Positions 1 through 5,516 of a DNA stretch of 10,663 bases are shown piece after piece. The notes beneath the pieces are model-generated. The model made no database searches. It was given only the letters and a program-made list of their open reading frames with translations, and had not been told where the DNA came from. This stretch comes from Holosporaceae bacterium (lineage in GTDB: Bacteria; Pseudomonadota; Alphaproteobacteria; UBA3830): the NCBI GenBank assembly GCA_031288435.1, contig JAITRK010000068.1:1-10663 (forward strand), read 5' to 3'. A program made the position numbers and the translations under genes. Positions within the stretch are counted from its first letter, which is position 1, and the number at the start of each line of letters is the position of its first letter.

Positions 1-311
1 GTGACCCTGCTGCCCTTGCCGACCCTTAGAAAATCTATGTGGATTGGATTATCGGTAACAGGATGAAATTGAACGTCTTTTGCGACGAATTTTTGATTTT
101 TCGCTCCAATTCCATTAAGCTCAAAGACCGTGGAAAAGAAATTGGATCTGTGAACATATCTACCAACAATCTCTTCGGCAATGCATATTGGGGTTGGTTC
201 TTTCCCATCGCCGTATACAACGCAGGGTATAAACCCGCTCCGCCGATTGGCTCTGGATGAATTCGTTCCAATTGATTCCCTTGTTTTTGCTTCCAATACG
301 ATGGCTGCCAT
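1..311 (-). CDS. rplY: 50S ribosomal protein L25/general stress protein Ctc, 3' end cut by window edge
   Basis: The first 103 codons of ribosomal protein L25 (bL25), which binds 5S rRNA in the large subunit, are present; the rest lies beyond the left edge. Seen: the protein starts MAAIVLEAKTRESIGT, then has the RRSGFIPCVVYG block around residues 23-34 (family pattern: LRxxGxIPAVVYG), and ends in the hallmark FHPVTDNPIHIDFLRV at about residues 83-98. The ATG is at 311-309, preceded by a purine-rich AGGAAAGGG ribosome binding site. The TL5/CTC-type C-terminal domain usual in alphaproteobacteria would follow the visible part, so whether it is present cannot be seen. The gene lies 22 bases after prs on the same strand. 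The order prs-rplY (then usually pth) is a familiar alphaproteobacterial arrangement, so co-transcription is likely. Identification is firm. Confidence 0.95.
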   Translation of the reverse strand, partial: MAAIVLEAKTRESIGTNSSRANRRSGFIPCVVYGDGKEPTPICIAEEIVGRYVHRSNFFSTVFELNGIGAKNQKFVAKDVQFHPVTDNPIHIDFLRVGKGSRV

Positions 312-333
312 GATACTTCCCTTTCCTAAACGA

Positions 334-1200
334 CTACACTATACATCTAATTGCTTCTGCTATCAATGAACTAATGGATAGTTTTCTGAATTTTGGCGGA
401 AGGCGTTTCGAATGCGCTATACTATCAGTCAAAACGATTTCTGTTATGGCTGACTTATCCAGTCTTTCCACTGCGCCATCCGACAGAACGCCATGTGTGC
501 AATAGGCGACAACCCCATTGCTGCCAGATTTTAGCAGCAATTCTGACGCATAGCAGAGCGTGGCTCCTGAATCCACCATATCATCAACAAGGACACATAT
601 TTTACTATTGACGTTTCCAAGCCGGTCGACCTTTTTCAGTTCTCCGAACACGTTACGAGCCTTATTACAGATGGCAAAGTCACATTTCAGCGATCGGGAA
701 AAAGCATCTGCTCGATGGGCCCCGCCTATGTCTGGAGAAACTATCACAATTTGATCAGGCGAATATCTTCGCGCAACGTCAATCTCAAAAATCTGCCGAG
801 CGCTCAGATGAAATGTCGGAACCCGCAGTAGTGATTCTCCATGATTATCGATAATAATGCTGTGAGATATATTCGTCGCCTCAAGGAGTCGCGCAAACAA
901 CCCAGCGCCAAATGACTCGTTTTCATGTTGTTTATCCTGCCGCGCGTAGCCCATGTAAGTCATGCAGAGGGCGACTCTTTTGCTGCTCCTCAGAGCGTCA
1001 AGTAGCAAAAATAATTCAATCCAGGCGTTATGGTTGGGCGTGGAAGTAATAACCACCACATCCCAGAACGCTTTTCCCAGAGAGATGCAAATTTCTCCAT
1101 CGCTAAAGGATCGTACATTGGCCGGAAACGCAGATAGAGATAGCTCTTTGGCCACTAGTTTTGCAATGTCTTCAGAATTCCTTGTGTAGATTATTTCCAC
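334..1200 (-). CDS. prs: ribose-phosphate pyrophosphokinase (PRPP synthetase), divergent
   Basis: It makes PRPP from ribose 5-phosphate and ATP, the precursor of purines, pyrimidines, NAD, histidine and tryptophan; cytoplasmic. Seen in 288 residues: FSDGE (32-36), the ATP-loop YARQD (85-89), a DNHG (118-121) where most class I enzymes have DLHA, so the metal-site histidine is kept, the pyrophosphate loop SPDIGGAHR (155-163), Lys180 and Arg182 in NKAR at the place of the catalytic KRR, and the PRPP loop VDDMVDSGATL (205-215). It is about 20 residues shorter than the usual 310 and deviates from consensus between these motifs. The start is a GTG at 1200-1198, supported by GGAGG nine bases upstream; the nearby ATG is out of frame. 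It lies 17 bases after pgeF. The family call is firm. The degree of divergence suggests a lineage-specific form. Confidence 0.92.
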   Translation of the reverse strand: MEIIYTRNSEDIAKLVAKELSLSAFPANVRSFSDGEICISLGKAFWDVVVITSTPNHNAWIELFLLLDALRSSKRVALCMTYMGYARQDKQHENESFGAGLFARLLEATNISHSIIIDNHGESLLRVPTFHLSARQIFEIDVARRYSPDQIVIVSPDIGGAHRADAFSRSLKCDFAICNKARNVFGELKKVDRLGNVNSKICVLVDDMVDSGATLCYASELLLKSGSNGVVAYCTHGVLSDGAVERLDKSAITEIVLTDSIAHSKRLPPKFRKLSISSLIAEAIRCIV

Positions 1201-1217
1201 CGGAATATTCCTCCATG

Positions 1218-1970
1218 CTACTTTCTATGGATTAACCCTATGGCTGAAATATTTCGACCACAGACTCCATTTTTTGCCGCTCTGTAACTGAAATAATCCT
1301 CACTGTTCGTAAACGTATCAACAGCCACAATTTCCATCTGATTTTCCCTCAGGCCGATTTTCATAAGCCGTTTCTGGCAATATTTTGGAAGGTCGAAGTG
1401 TCTTTTCGAATTCACGCTGCAGAAACAATCGGCCGCGTCCAGAAATTTCTCCTCGAAATCGTCGCTAACTTCGTAGCTCTGCGCCCAAATACAGGGCCCA
1501 AGCGCGATTTTCAGATTAGACAACTTTGCTCCCAGTTTTAATAGAGCTTCCAGAGTTGATTCCAGAACGCCGGACAACGCTCCATGCCATCCGGCGTGGG
1601 CTGCTCCGATAATCATATTCTCGTCATCGAAAAATAGCAGCGGCACACAGTCGGCTGATAAAATGCCAATGGCAATCCTGGGAATTTTAGTCGCCATAGC
1701 ATCTGCAATCTCAGAACCGGAAACGGACGAGTCATCGACAATCGTACATTTATTGTTTCCCTTTTGAGCCAGCATAACAACCTTGTCCACATTCAGCGCA
1801 TTTTTTACTAACTCCAGATTTTTTTCGACATTTTCCGGATTATCTCCAACATAGCTAGAACAATTTAGAGATGCGTACGGGCCGTCGCTATGGCCGCCTC
1901 GGCGGCCGAAAAAACCGTGAGCAACAAATTTAGATGCTAACAGTTTCGCTTTCAGCGGTTTCAAAGTCAT
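1218..1970 (-). CDS. pgeF: PgeF/YfiH-type multicopper-oxidase-like purine nucleoside phosphorylase, first metal ligand missing
   Basis: Member of the Cu-oxidase_4 (DUF152, YfiH/YlmD) family. Studied members act as purine nucleoside phosphorylase/adenosine deaminase-type enzymes, and the family is also called polyphenol oxidase or laccase domain. Seen in 250 residues: AHGFFGRRGGHSDGPYASLN (17-36), the ADCVP motif with Cys108, AHAGWHG with His125, LGPCIWAQSYEV (157-168) and EDYFSYR (224-230). The zinc site normally uses His, Cys, His (His71, Cys107, His124 in E. coli YfiH). Here the first histidine, expected in a QVH motif, reads Gln69-Lys70-Gly71, so that ligand appears lost. The ATG is at 1970-1968; no strong Shine-Dalgarno is visible, only GGTAATTT just before it. 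It lies 23 bases after gapR and 17 before prs. Family membership is firm; activity is uncertain because of the altered site. Confidence 0.9.
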   Translation of the reverse strand: MTLKPLKAKLLASKFVAHGFFGRRGGHSDGPYASLNCSSYVGDNPENVEKNLELVKNALNVDKVVMLAQKGNNKCTIVDDSSVSGSEIADAMATKIPRIAIGILSADCVPLLFFDDENMIIGAAHAGWHGALSGVLESTLEALLKLGAKLSNLKIALGPCIWAQSYEVSDDFEEKFLDAADCFCSVNSKRHFDLPKYCQKRLMKIGLRENQMEIVAVDTFTNSEDYFSYRAAKNGVCGRNISAIGLIHRK

Positions 1971-1993
1971 AAATTACCAATCACCGGCAAAAA

Positions 1994-2248
1994 TTAGCTT
2001 TCCTGATCGCAGGGAACGAGACCAAGAGCAATCATATAGGTATCAAGAAGCAAATCCTCGTTTTCGCGATCTTCGCTCCTCATTTTTTTTAATTTAATTA
2101 CTTTTTTCATGATTTTTACGTCGAACCCATCAGACTTGGCCTGGGCATATACGTCTGAGATGTGCTCCTGAATTTCGTTTTTTTCGACTTCAAGATTTTC
2201 GATTTTTTCTATATATTGCTTCAATTTACCAGCGTCTGCAGAATGCAT
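1994..2248 (-). CDS. gapR: GapR (DUF2312) nucleoid-associated protein
   Basis: A small alphaproteobacterial protein. GapR of Caulobacter binds overtwisted AT-rich DNA ahead of replication and transcription forks and helps chromosome replication. Seen in 84 residues: KLKQYIEKIENLEVEKNEI then ISDVYAQAKSDGFDVKIMKK, a block typical of the family, and a C-terminal end DTYMIALGL. Residues from about 8 to 60 are heptad-like and charged, matching the helical, coiled-coil fold. I chose ATG at 2248-2246 because GGAG lies five bases upstream and the protein then begins MHSADAGKLKQY as homologues do. A GTG at 2272-2270 is in frame but would put the GGAG inside the gene. First gene of the operon gapR-pgeF-prs-rplY. 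A -10-like TATAGT lies about 30 bases upstream of the start. Confidence 0.93.
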   Translation of the reverse strand: MHSADAGKLKQYIEKIENLEVEKNEIQEHISDVYAQAKSDGFDVKIMKKVIKLKKMRSEDRENEDLLLDTYMIALGLVPCDQES

Positions 2249-2277
2249 AATAACTCCAATTTTTTTAAACACGGAAG

Positions 2278-2305
2278 ACTATACACCAATCCACGGCGTT
2301 GATAA
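2278..2305 (-). promoter_or_regulatory. candidate sigma70-type promoter for the gapR operon
   Basis: On the minus strand, TTATCA (2305-2300) and TATAGT (2283-2278) are separated by 16 bases. The -10 matches consensus in five of six positions, the -35 in four. A start near 2271 would leave a leader of about 23 bases containing the GGAG of gapR. This is a motif match only. Confidence 0.4.
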
Positions 2306-2313
2306 ATTGTTTT

Positions 2314-2339
2314 TCCAGATTGCTAGTATGGAATCTGGA
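2314..2339. repeat. 8-bp inverted repeat (hairpin) in the divergent control region
   Basis: TCCAGATT (2314-2321) pairs perfectly with AATCTGGA (2332-2339), leaving a 10-base loop GCTAGTATGG. It lies just upstream of the -35-like box of the gapR promoter candidate. Neither strand has a T-run after the stem, so it is not a standard terminator; an operator for a dimeric regulator is possible. The loop lies inside one copy of the 13-base direct repeat described separately. Confidence 0.5.
2322..2334. repeat. 13-base direct repeat GCTAGTATGGAAT, copy 1
   Basis: An exact copy of GCTAGTATGGAAT occurs here and again at 2431-2443, 109 bases on in the same orientation. This copy spans the hairpin loop and the start of its right arm. 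Such a match is unlikely by chance in fewer than 200 bases. It may be a regulator site or the trace of a local duplication. Confidence 0.6.
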
Positions 2340-2387
2340 GCATTCGAAGCGTCGATCTTTAAAGGTTAACACACAAATCTCAAATCT

Positions 2388-2417
2388 TTGCAAAACTTTA
2401 TGCAACGACTTTAAAAT
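2388..2417 (+). promoter_or_regulatory. candidate promoter for the GrpB-GNAT gene
   Basis: TTGCAA (2388-2393) and TAAAAT (2412-2417) are separated by 18 bases, giving four and five matches to the sigma70 consensus. Transcription would begin near 2424, leaving a leader of only about 12 bases before the ATG at 2437. Motif match only. Confidence 0.35.
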
Positions 2418-2430
2418 AAGCTAATGACAC

Positions 2431-2443
2431 GCTAGTATGGAAT
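2431..2443. repeat. 13-base direct repeat GCTAGTATGGAAT, copy 2, over a start codon
   Basis: Second exact copy of the repeat at 2322-2334. Its ATG (2437-2439) is the first start codon of the plus-strand GrpB-GNAT gene, so a protein bound here, or an RNA pairing to it, could affect initiation. There is no Shine-Dalgarno sequence upstream. Confidence 0.6.
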
Positions 2444-3309
2444 TGATAAAAAATTCGTTAGAAAAAATGAAAGAAACAAATTTGCCAAAGAAAATCGAAG
2501 TCGTTTCCTACGATCCTGACTGGCCGAAAATTTTTGCCGTTGAAAAGGGGATAATTTCGGCGGCGCTCGGAGATAACTGCGTCGCCATCCATCATATTGG
2601 ATCTACTTCGGTGCCAGGATTGGCCTCCAAGCCGAAAATCGATATCGTCGCCGTGGCTAAAGATCGCAAAATGGCGATAGTCGATCTGGGAAATGCTGGA
2701 TACACGCACAAAGGCGAATGGAATATTCCTCTGAAATGCGGATTTACCAAAAGAGGCGCTGCAAACGTGAATCTGCATCTGTTTTTCGATGAAAATCATC
2801 CTGAAGTCGAGCTGAATTTGAAATTTCGTGACTACCTAATGACTCATCCGGCTGCGCGCGACGAATATGCAACACTCAAGATGAAAATTCTTGAAAAGAC
2901 AGATGCTCATCAGAAATCCGAAAGATCACTACTTCCGATTTATACCATAAGAAAGAGAGCCTTCATCGATGACGCCATAAAGCGCAGCGGATTTTATCGA
3001 CTGCGGGTTCTGAAATGCGCGACGGAAAACGAATGGGACGCGGCAAAAAATTTTCGGGAAAAATATTTCGATCGCGTAGCTATAATGGATCCAGTTTTCG
3101 AAAATTTCGATAATCCGAATCATGAACATTTCATTCTGTATCGTGGCGTGGAAATTATCGGATACGCTGATATTTTTATCGTTTCAGAATCGGAAGCTAA
3201 ATTATCTGTTTTTGAAAATCTGGACCGTGGAGCGATTCCATATTTTTTGAACGTTATAAAAGAATGGATGGAAGTTCACGGATGCAAAAATATCTGCCAG
3301 GACTTTTAA
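2437..3309 (+). CDS. GrpB (UPF0157) nucleotidyltransferase-like domain fused to a GNAT acetyltransferase domain, C-terminus displaced
   Basis: Two domains are visible in 290 residues. Residues about 19-180 are a GrpB/UPF0157 domain of the nucleotidyltransferase superfamily: VSYDPDWPKIF (23-33), HHIGSTSVPGL (52-62), KPKIDI (65-70), VNLHLFF (111-117) and FRDYLMTHPAARDEYATLK (130-148). Residues about 187-290 resemble the start and core of a GNAT acetyltransferase (FYRLR, HEHFILYRGVEIIGYADI), which uses acetyl-CoA. I recall similar GrpB-GNAT fusions in intracellular gammaproteobacteria and rickettsiae. The substrate is unknown. The frame stops at TAA 3307-3309 before the acetyl-CoA-binding end of the GNAT fold is complete; the missing end appears in the +1 frame to 3400. 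The start is uncertain: ATG 2437 and ATG 2467 are both in frame and neither has a Shine-Dalgarno. The gene is flanked by minus-strand operons, so it may be acquired. Confidence 0.8.
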   Translation: MELIKNSLEKMKETNLPKKIEVVSYDPDWPKIFAVEKGIISAALGDNCVAIHHIGSTSVPGLASKPKIDIVAVAKDRKMAIVDLGNAGYTHKGEWNIPLKCGFTKRGAANVNLHLFFDENHPEVELNLKFRDYLMTHPAARDEYATLKMKILEKTDAHQKSERSLLPIYTIRKRAFIDDAIKRSGFYRLRVLKCATENEWDAAKNFREKYFDRVAIMDPVFENFDNPNHEHFILYRGVEIIGYADIFIVSESEAKLSVFENLDRGAIPYFLNVIKEWMEVHGCKNICQDF

Positions 3310-3400
3310 AATGAAACTCGGAAAGTATTCGGAGAATCCATCGTTTATATGGCAATTCGGAACCATGGAATATACTTCTATTAGATCAGATATTGTTTAG
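3305..3400 (+). other. displaced GNAT C-terminal tail in the +1 frame
   Basis: After the TAA at 3307-3309 the +1 frame stays open for 30 codons from 3308 and stops at TAG 3398-3400. It reads KMKLGKYSENPSF, then MEYTSIRSDIV. This resembles the ending I recall for GrpB-GNAT proteins (FYxKLGYxEMPF, then EYxSxxxDI). It is therefore probably the lost end of the upstream gene, through an indel or a sequencing error, or reached by +1 slippage at TTT-TAA. A short block between KNI and the tail seems missing as well, which favours a small deletion. The stop lies three bases before the next gene's ATG, which would give translational coupling if the frame is read. Family sequences are from memory and were not aligned. 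Confidence 0.5.
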
Positions 3401-3403
3401 CAC

Positions 3404-4408
3404 ATGCCGAAATTGTCTTTGATCATTCCCATTTATAACGGTAGCCAATATCTGAGAGAATGTTTAAATAGTGCAGTGAATCAACTGGTCTGGGACATTG
3501 AAATAATCTGTATTAACGACGGATCGACTGATAACTCTGCCGTTGTCCTGGATGAGTATAGCAGGAGTTACTCTAGAATTACTGTTATAAATCAGCAAAA
3601 TGCAGGCCCTGGGGTGGCGAGAAATGTCGGGCTAAACGCAGCCAGTGGGAAATACATTGCGTTTATGGACAGCGACGACTGGATTTTCCCTAATATATAT
3701 AGCTGCTCGCTGCCATTATTCGAAGACGATGTGGACATGGTGATTTTTGACGTTAATATTTTTGGCGGAAATGATAACCCAATGAAAAAATATTTCAGAC
3801 AAAAGTTCCGTGGACCGATAGAGATCAATGGCGATGTAATCCTAAATACTCCGACCTGCCCATGGAATAAAATTTATCGCAAGGATATTATCGACAAATA
3901 TGACATAAGATTTCCTGACGGATTGCTTTACGAAGACAATTTTTTCCATTGGAAATATATGATGCATGCGAGCAAAGCCTATTTTCTTAGCGAGAAGCTT
4001 TACAATTATAGAATAAGAGAAAATTCAATTATTAGACAAATGAAATCGAAATCCAGCAAAGTGAACGATCATTTCCTGGTATGTTTGAAAATTTTTGAAA
4101 GCATGCAGAAAGATAATCTGAAGGAGCAATATAAGGAGTCTTTTACAGGCTTCTTCAAACACTGTCTGGGCGTAGTATGCACAAACACTGACGATATCAG
4201 GCGATCTCTGGATGTTGCCCGGGAAACCTGGGGAAAAATCGATATGCATACCAACGACGATATAATGTGCTCGCTGCAAAATGGAAATTACACCCATATT
4301 CTAAAATGGATTAACTATAGTTTTTGCGAAAAGATATTTTCCATAAAGAAGCGCTATGGTAGGAAAGTGATTACGCTATGTGGGATGCAATTCCCGTTGT
4401 CCGAATGA
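3404..4408 (+). CDS. family 2 (GT-A fold) glycosyltransferase
   Basis: Transfers a sugar from a nucleotide-sugar donor, most likely in synthesis of surface polysaccharide or lipopolysaccharide; acceptor and sugar cannot be told. Seen in 334 residues: the N-terminal LSLIIPIYNGSQYLRECLNS (4-23), INDGSTDNS (37-45) with the nucleotide-binding Asp, ARNVGLNAASGKYIAFMDSD (72-91) with the metal-binding DSDD (89-92), CPWNKIYR (152-159), and LLYEDNFF (174-181), a motif often found in this subfamily. No membrane segment is evident, so it is probably cytoplasmic or peripheral. The end, KKRYGRKVITLCGMQFPL, resembles a short C-terminal extension seen in capsule and LPS glycosyltransferases. No Shine-Dalgarno precedes the ATG; it starts three bases after the TAG that closes the displaced GNAT frame. 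No other glycan genes are nearby, so its pathway partners must lie elsewhere. Confidence 0.9.
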   Translation: MPKLSLIIPIYNGSQYLRECLNSAVNQLVWDIEIICINDGSTDNSAVVLDEYSRSYSRITVINQQNAGPGVARNVGLNAASGKYIAFMDSDDWIFPNIYSCSLPLFEDDVDMVIFDVNIFGGNDNPMKKYFRQKFRGPIEINGDVILNTPTCPWNKIYRKDIIDKYDIRFPDGLLYEDNFFHWKYMMHASKAYFLSEKLYNYRIRENSIIRQMKSKSSKVNDHFLVCLKIFESMQKDNLKEQYKESFTGFFKHCLGVVCTNTDDIRRSLDVARETWGKIDMHTNDDIMCSLQNGNYTHILKWINYSFCEKIFSIKKRYGRKVITLCGMQFPLSE

Positions 4409-4454
4409 TCGTGAAAAAGTGTTTGGCTAAAAATAAAATTTTTGAGCGCTATAG

Positions 4455-5336
4455 CTATAATGCTTTTCTGTTCCCAAAGTTGTCCGTCACAAAGCAGATT
4501 GTTCCGATAAGTATTAGCGCTAAGCCGCCAATTATGTACATATCCGGAATTTTGTCATACACAAAGAAATCCAACAAGCTTACCGGAATCAACATAACAT
4601 AGGCCGCAAATGCCAAACTTGAGCTTGTGGACAATTTAAATGCATGCACCATGCAGTATTGTGCGATTGCGCCGATTATTCCTCCCATCGTTATGTAGGC
4701 CAAATCACCTGCGCGCATGGTTACAAATTCGCCTCCACCAAGAGAAACGGATATTAAAATAAGTAATATGTGGTGATAGAAAATTATGGTTAGTTCGCTG
4801 TCGGTGGAGACAAGTCTTTTTATGATAACTTGGTTCAAAGCAGCGATTATCGCGCCCACCACTGCAAACATAACTCCATACTGGAATATTTCGCAGCCTG
4901 GACGAAACGCCAGTAGCACGCCAGAAAATCCAATTGCAACGGCGGCCGCATTCTGCCAGTAGAATTTTTCTTTCAGCAATAATACGCTCATTGGAATTAC
5001 AAAAATGGACGTCGTATAGCCTATCACCACCACGTCGACCATGGCGGCGTGTTTATAGGCCAACAGGAAAGCGTAGGTTCCAATGGAAGCGAGAATTGAT
5101 CGAAAGATATTTTCCGCCACTCTTTCGGTTCGGAGAGGATTTATTTTCCGAACGATGGAAAAACACAGCAACGGCAGGAAACGGCATATGGTGCGCAGAA
5201 AAGTTATCTGATTTACTCCATAAATTGGCATGAAATATTTCATTATGGCGTCCGAAAAGGAATATAAAAAAACACCGGCTATGACAAAAATGTAGCCGAG
5301 TCTTTGTGGAAACAATCTATTCGCTATTCTCTGCAC
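4455..5336 (-). CDS. EamA/DMT-family permease, possibly S-adenosylmethionine uptake
   Basis: An inner-membrane transporter of the drug/metabolite superfamily with two EamA repeats. Seen in 293 residues: about ten hydrophobic segments, the first at about 13-30. The first repeat carries FLRTICRFLPLL (46-57) and then a stretch (about 99-120) around IGYTTSIFVIPMSVLLLKEK; the second has AALNQVIIKRL and AFAAYVMLIPVSLLDFFVYD, a match to the same inverted-duplicate pattern. Length and layout fit the rickettsial SAM transporter (Sam, about 294 residues), but the family is broad and other exported or imported metabolites are equally possible. The start is a GTG at 5336-5334 with only a weak purine-rich AGAGTAGAG before it; no upstream ATG is in frame. 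It converges with the glycosyltransferase (46 bases between stops). The upstream 180 bases separate it from cckA, so it likely has its own promoter. Confidence 0.85.
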   Translation of the reverse strand: MQRIANRLFPQRLGYIFVIAGVFLYSFSDAIMKYFMPIYGVNQITFLRTICRFLPLLCFSIVRKINPLRTERVAENIFRSILASIGTYAFLLAYKHAAMVDVVVIGYTTSIFVIPMSVLLLKEKFYWQNAAAVAIGFSGVLLAFRPGCEIFQYGVMFAVVGAIIAALNQVIIKRLVSTDSELTIIFYHHILLILISVSLGGGEFVTMRAGDLAYITMGGIIGAIAQYCMVHAFKLSTSSSLAFAAYVMLIPVSLLDFFVYDKIPDMYIIGGLALILIGTICFVTDNFGNRKAL

Positions 5337-5392
5337 TATTCTCTACTCTTCTTATTAATATGTAAACTTTTACTAACCCATGCTAGGATTGG

Positions 5393-5421
5393 AGGATAGG
5401 GCCTGAAAATGTTTAACACAA
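5393..5421 (-). promoter_or_regulatory. weak promoter candidate for the EamA gene
   Basis: On the minus strand, TTGTGT (5421-5416) and TATCCT (5398-5393) are separated by 17 bases. Each box matches the sigma70 consensus only partly. The start codon at 5336 would follow a leader of about 50 bases. Confidence 0.25.
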
Positions 5422-5435
5422 GTAAATGTTTTAGT

Positions 5436-5466
5436 CGATGGCGATTATTAGGACTCTCTGCCATCG
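5436..5466 (-). terminator. possible hairpin after cckA (weak terminator candidate)
   Basis: CGATGGC (5436-5442) and GCCATCG (5460-5466) form a perfect 7-bp stem, extendable by one G-T pair, with a 17-base loop. On the minus strand it lies about 50 bases after the cckA stop and is followed by ACTAAAACATTTAC, not a T-run. The large loop and lack of a U-tract make intrinsic termination doubtful. Confidence 0.25.
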
Positions 5467-5516
5467 GACACATGAGTCAACTGTCTTCACGCGTGGCAAG
5501 TCAATAGTGTTTCTTG

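Larger units (their letters stand above)
5337..5516. other. 180-base non-coding interval between cckA and the EamA gene
   Basis: No credible gene on either strand. It holds the 3' flank of cckA and the 5' flank of the EamA gene. Content: an inverted repeat CGATGGC/GCCATCG (5436-5466) and a weak promoter candidate (5393-5421). Both are listed separately. Confidence 0.6.

Noticed and set aside
35..271. Open minus-strand frame in another frame over rplY
   Set aside because: The L25 frame starting at 311 carries clear family motifs; this is its out-of-frame shadow.
2249..2272. Earlier GTG start of gapR at 2272
   Set aside because: The ribosome binding site GGAG lies inside this stretch and serves ATG 2248.
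2359..2370. TTAA-rich stretch as a CtrA box
   Set aside because: The two TTAA halves are three bases apart, not the usual seven.
4409..4454. AT-only inverted repeat AAAAAT/ATTTTT between convergent genes as a terminator
   Set aside because: A six-bp pure A-T stem with no GC core is too weak; I did not call a terminator.
5382..5394. GCTAGGATTGGAG as a third copy of the 13-base repeat
   Set aside because: It shares only GCTAG plus scattered bases with GCTAGTATGGAAT.
5452..5478. GACTC and GAGTC as CcrM methylation sites upstream of the EamA gene
   Set aside because: Two GANTC sites in 180 bases are near chance expectation and no start-site evidence links them to control.
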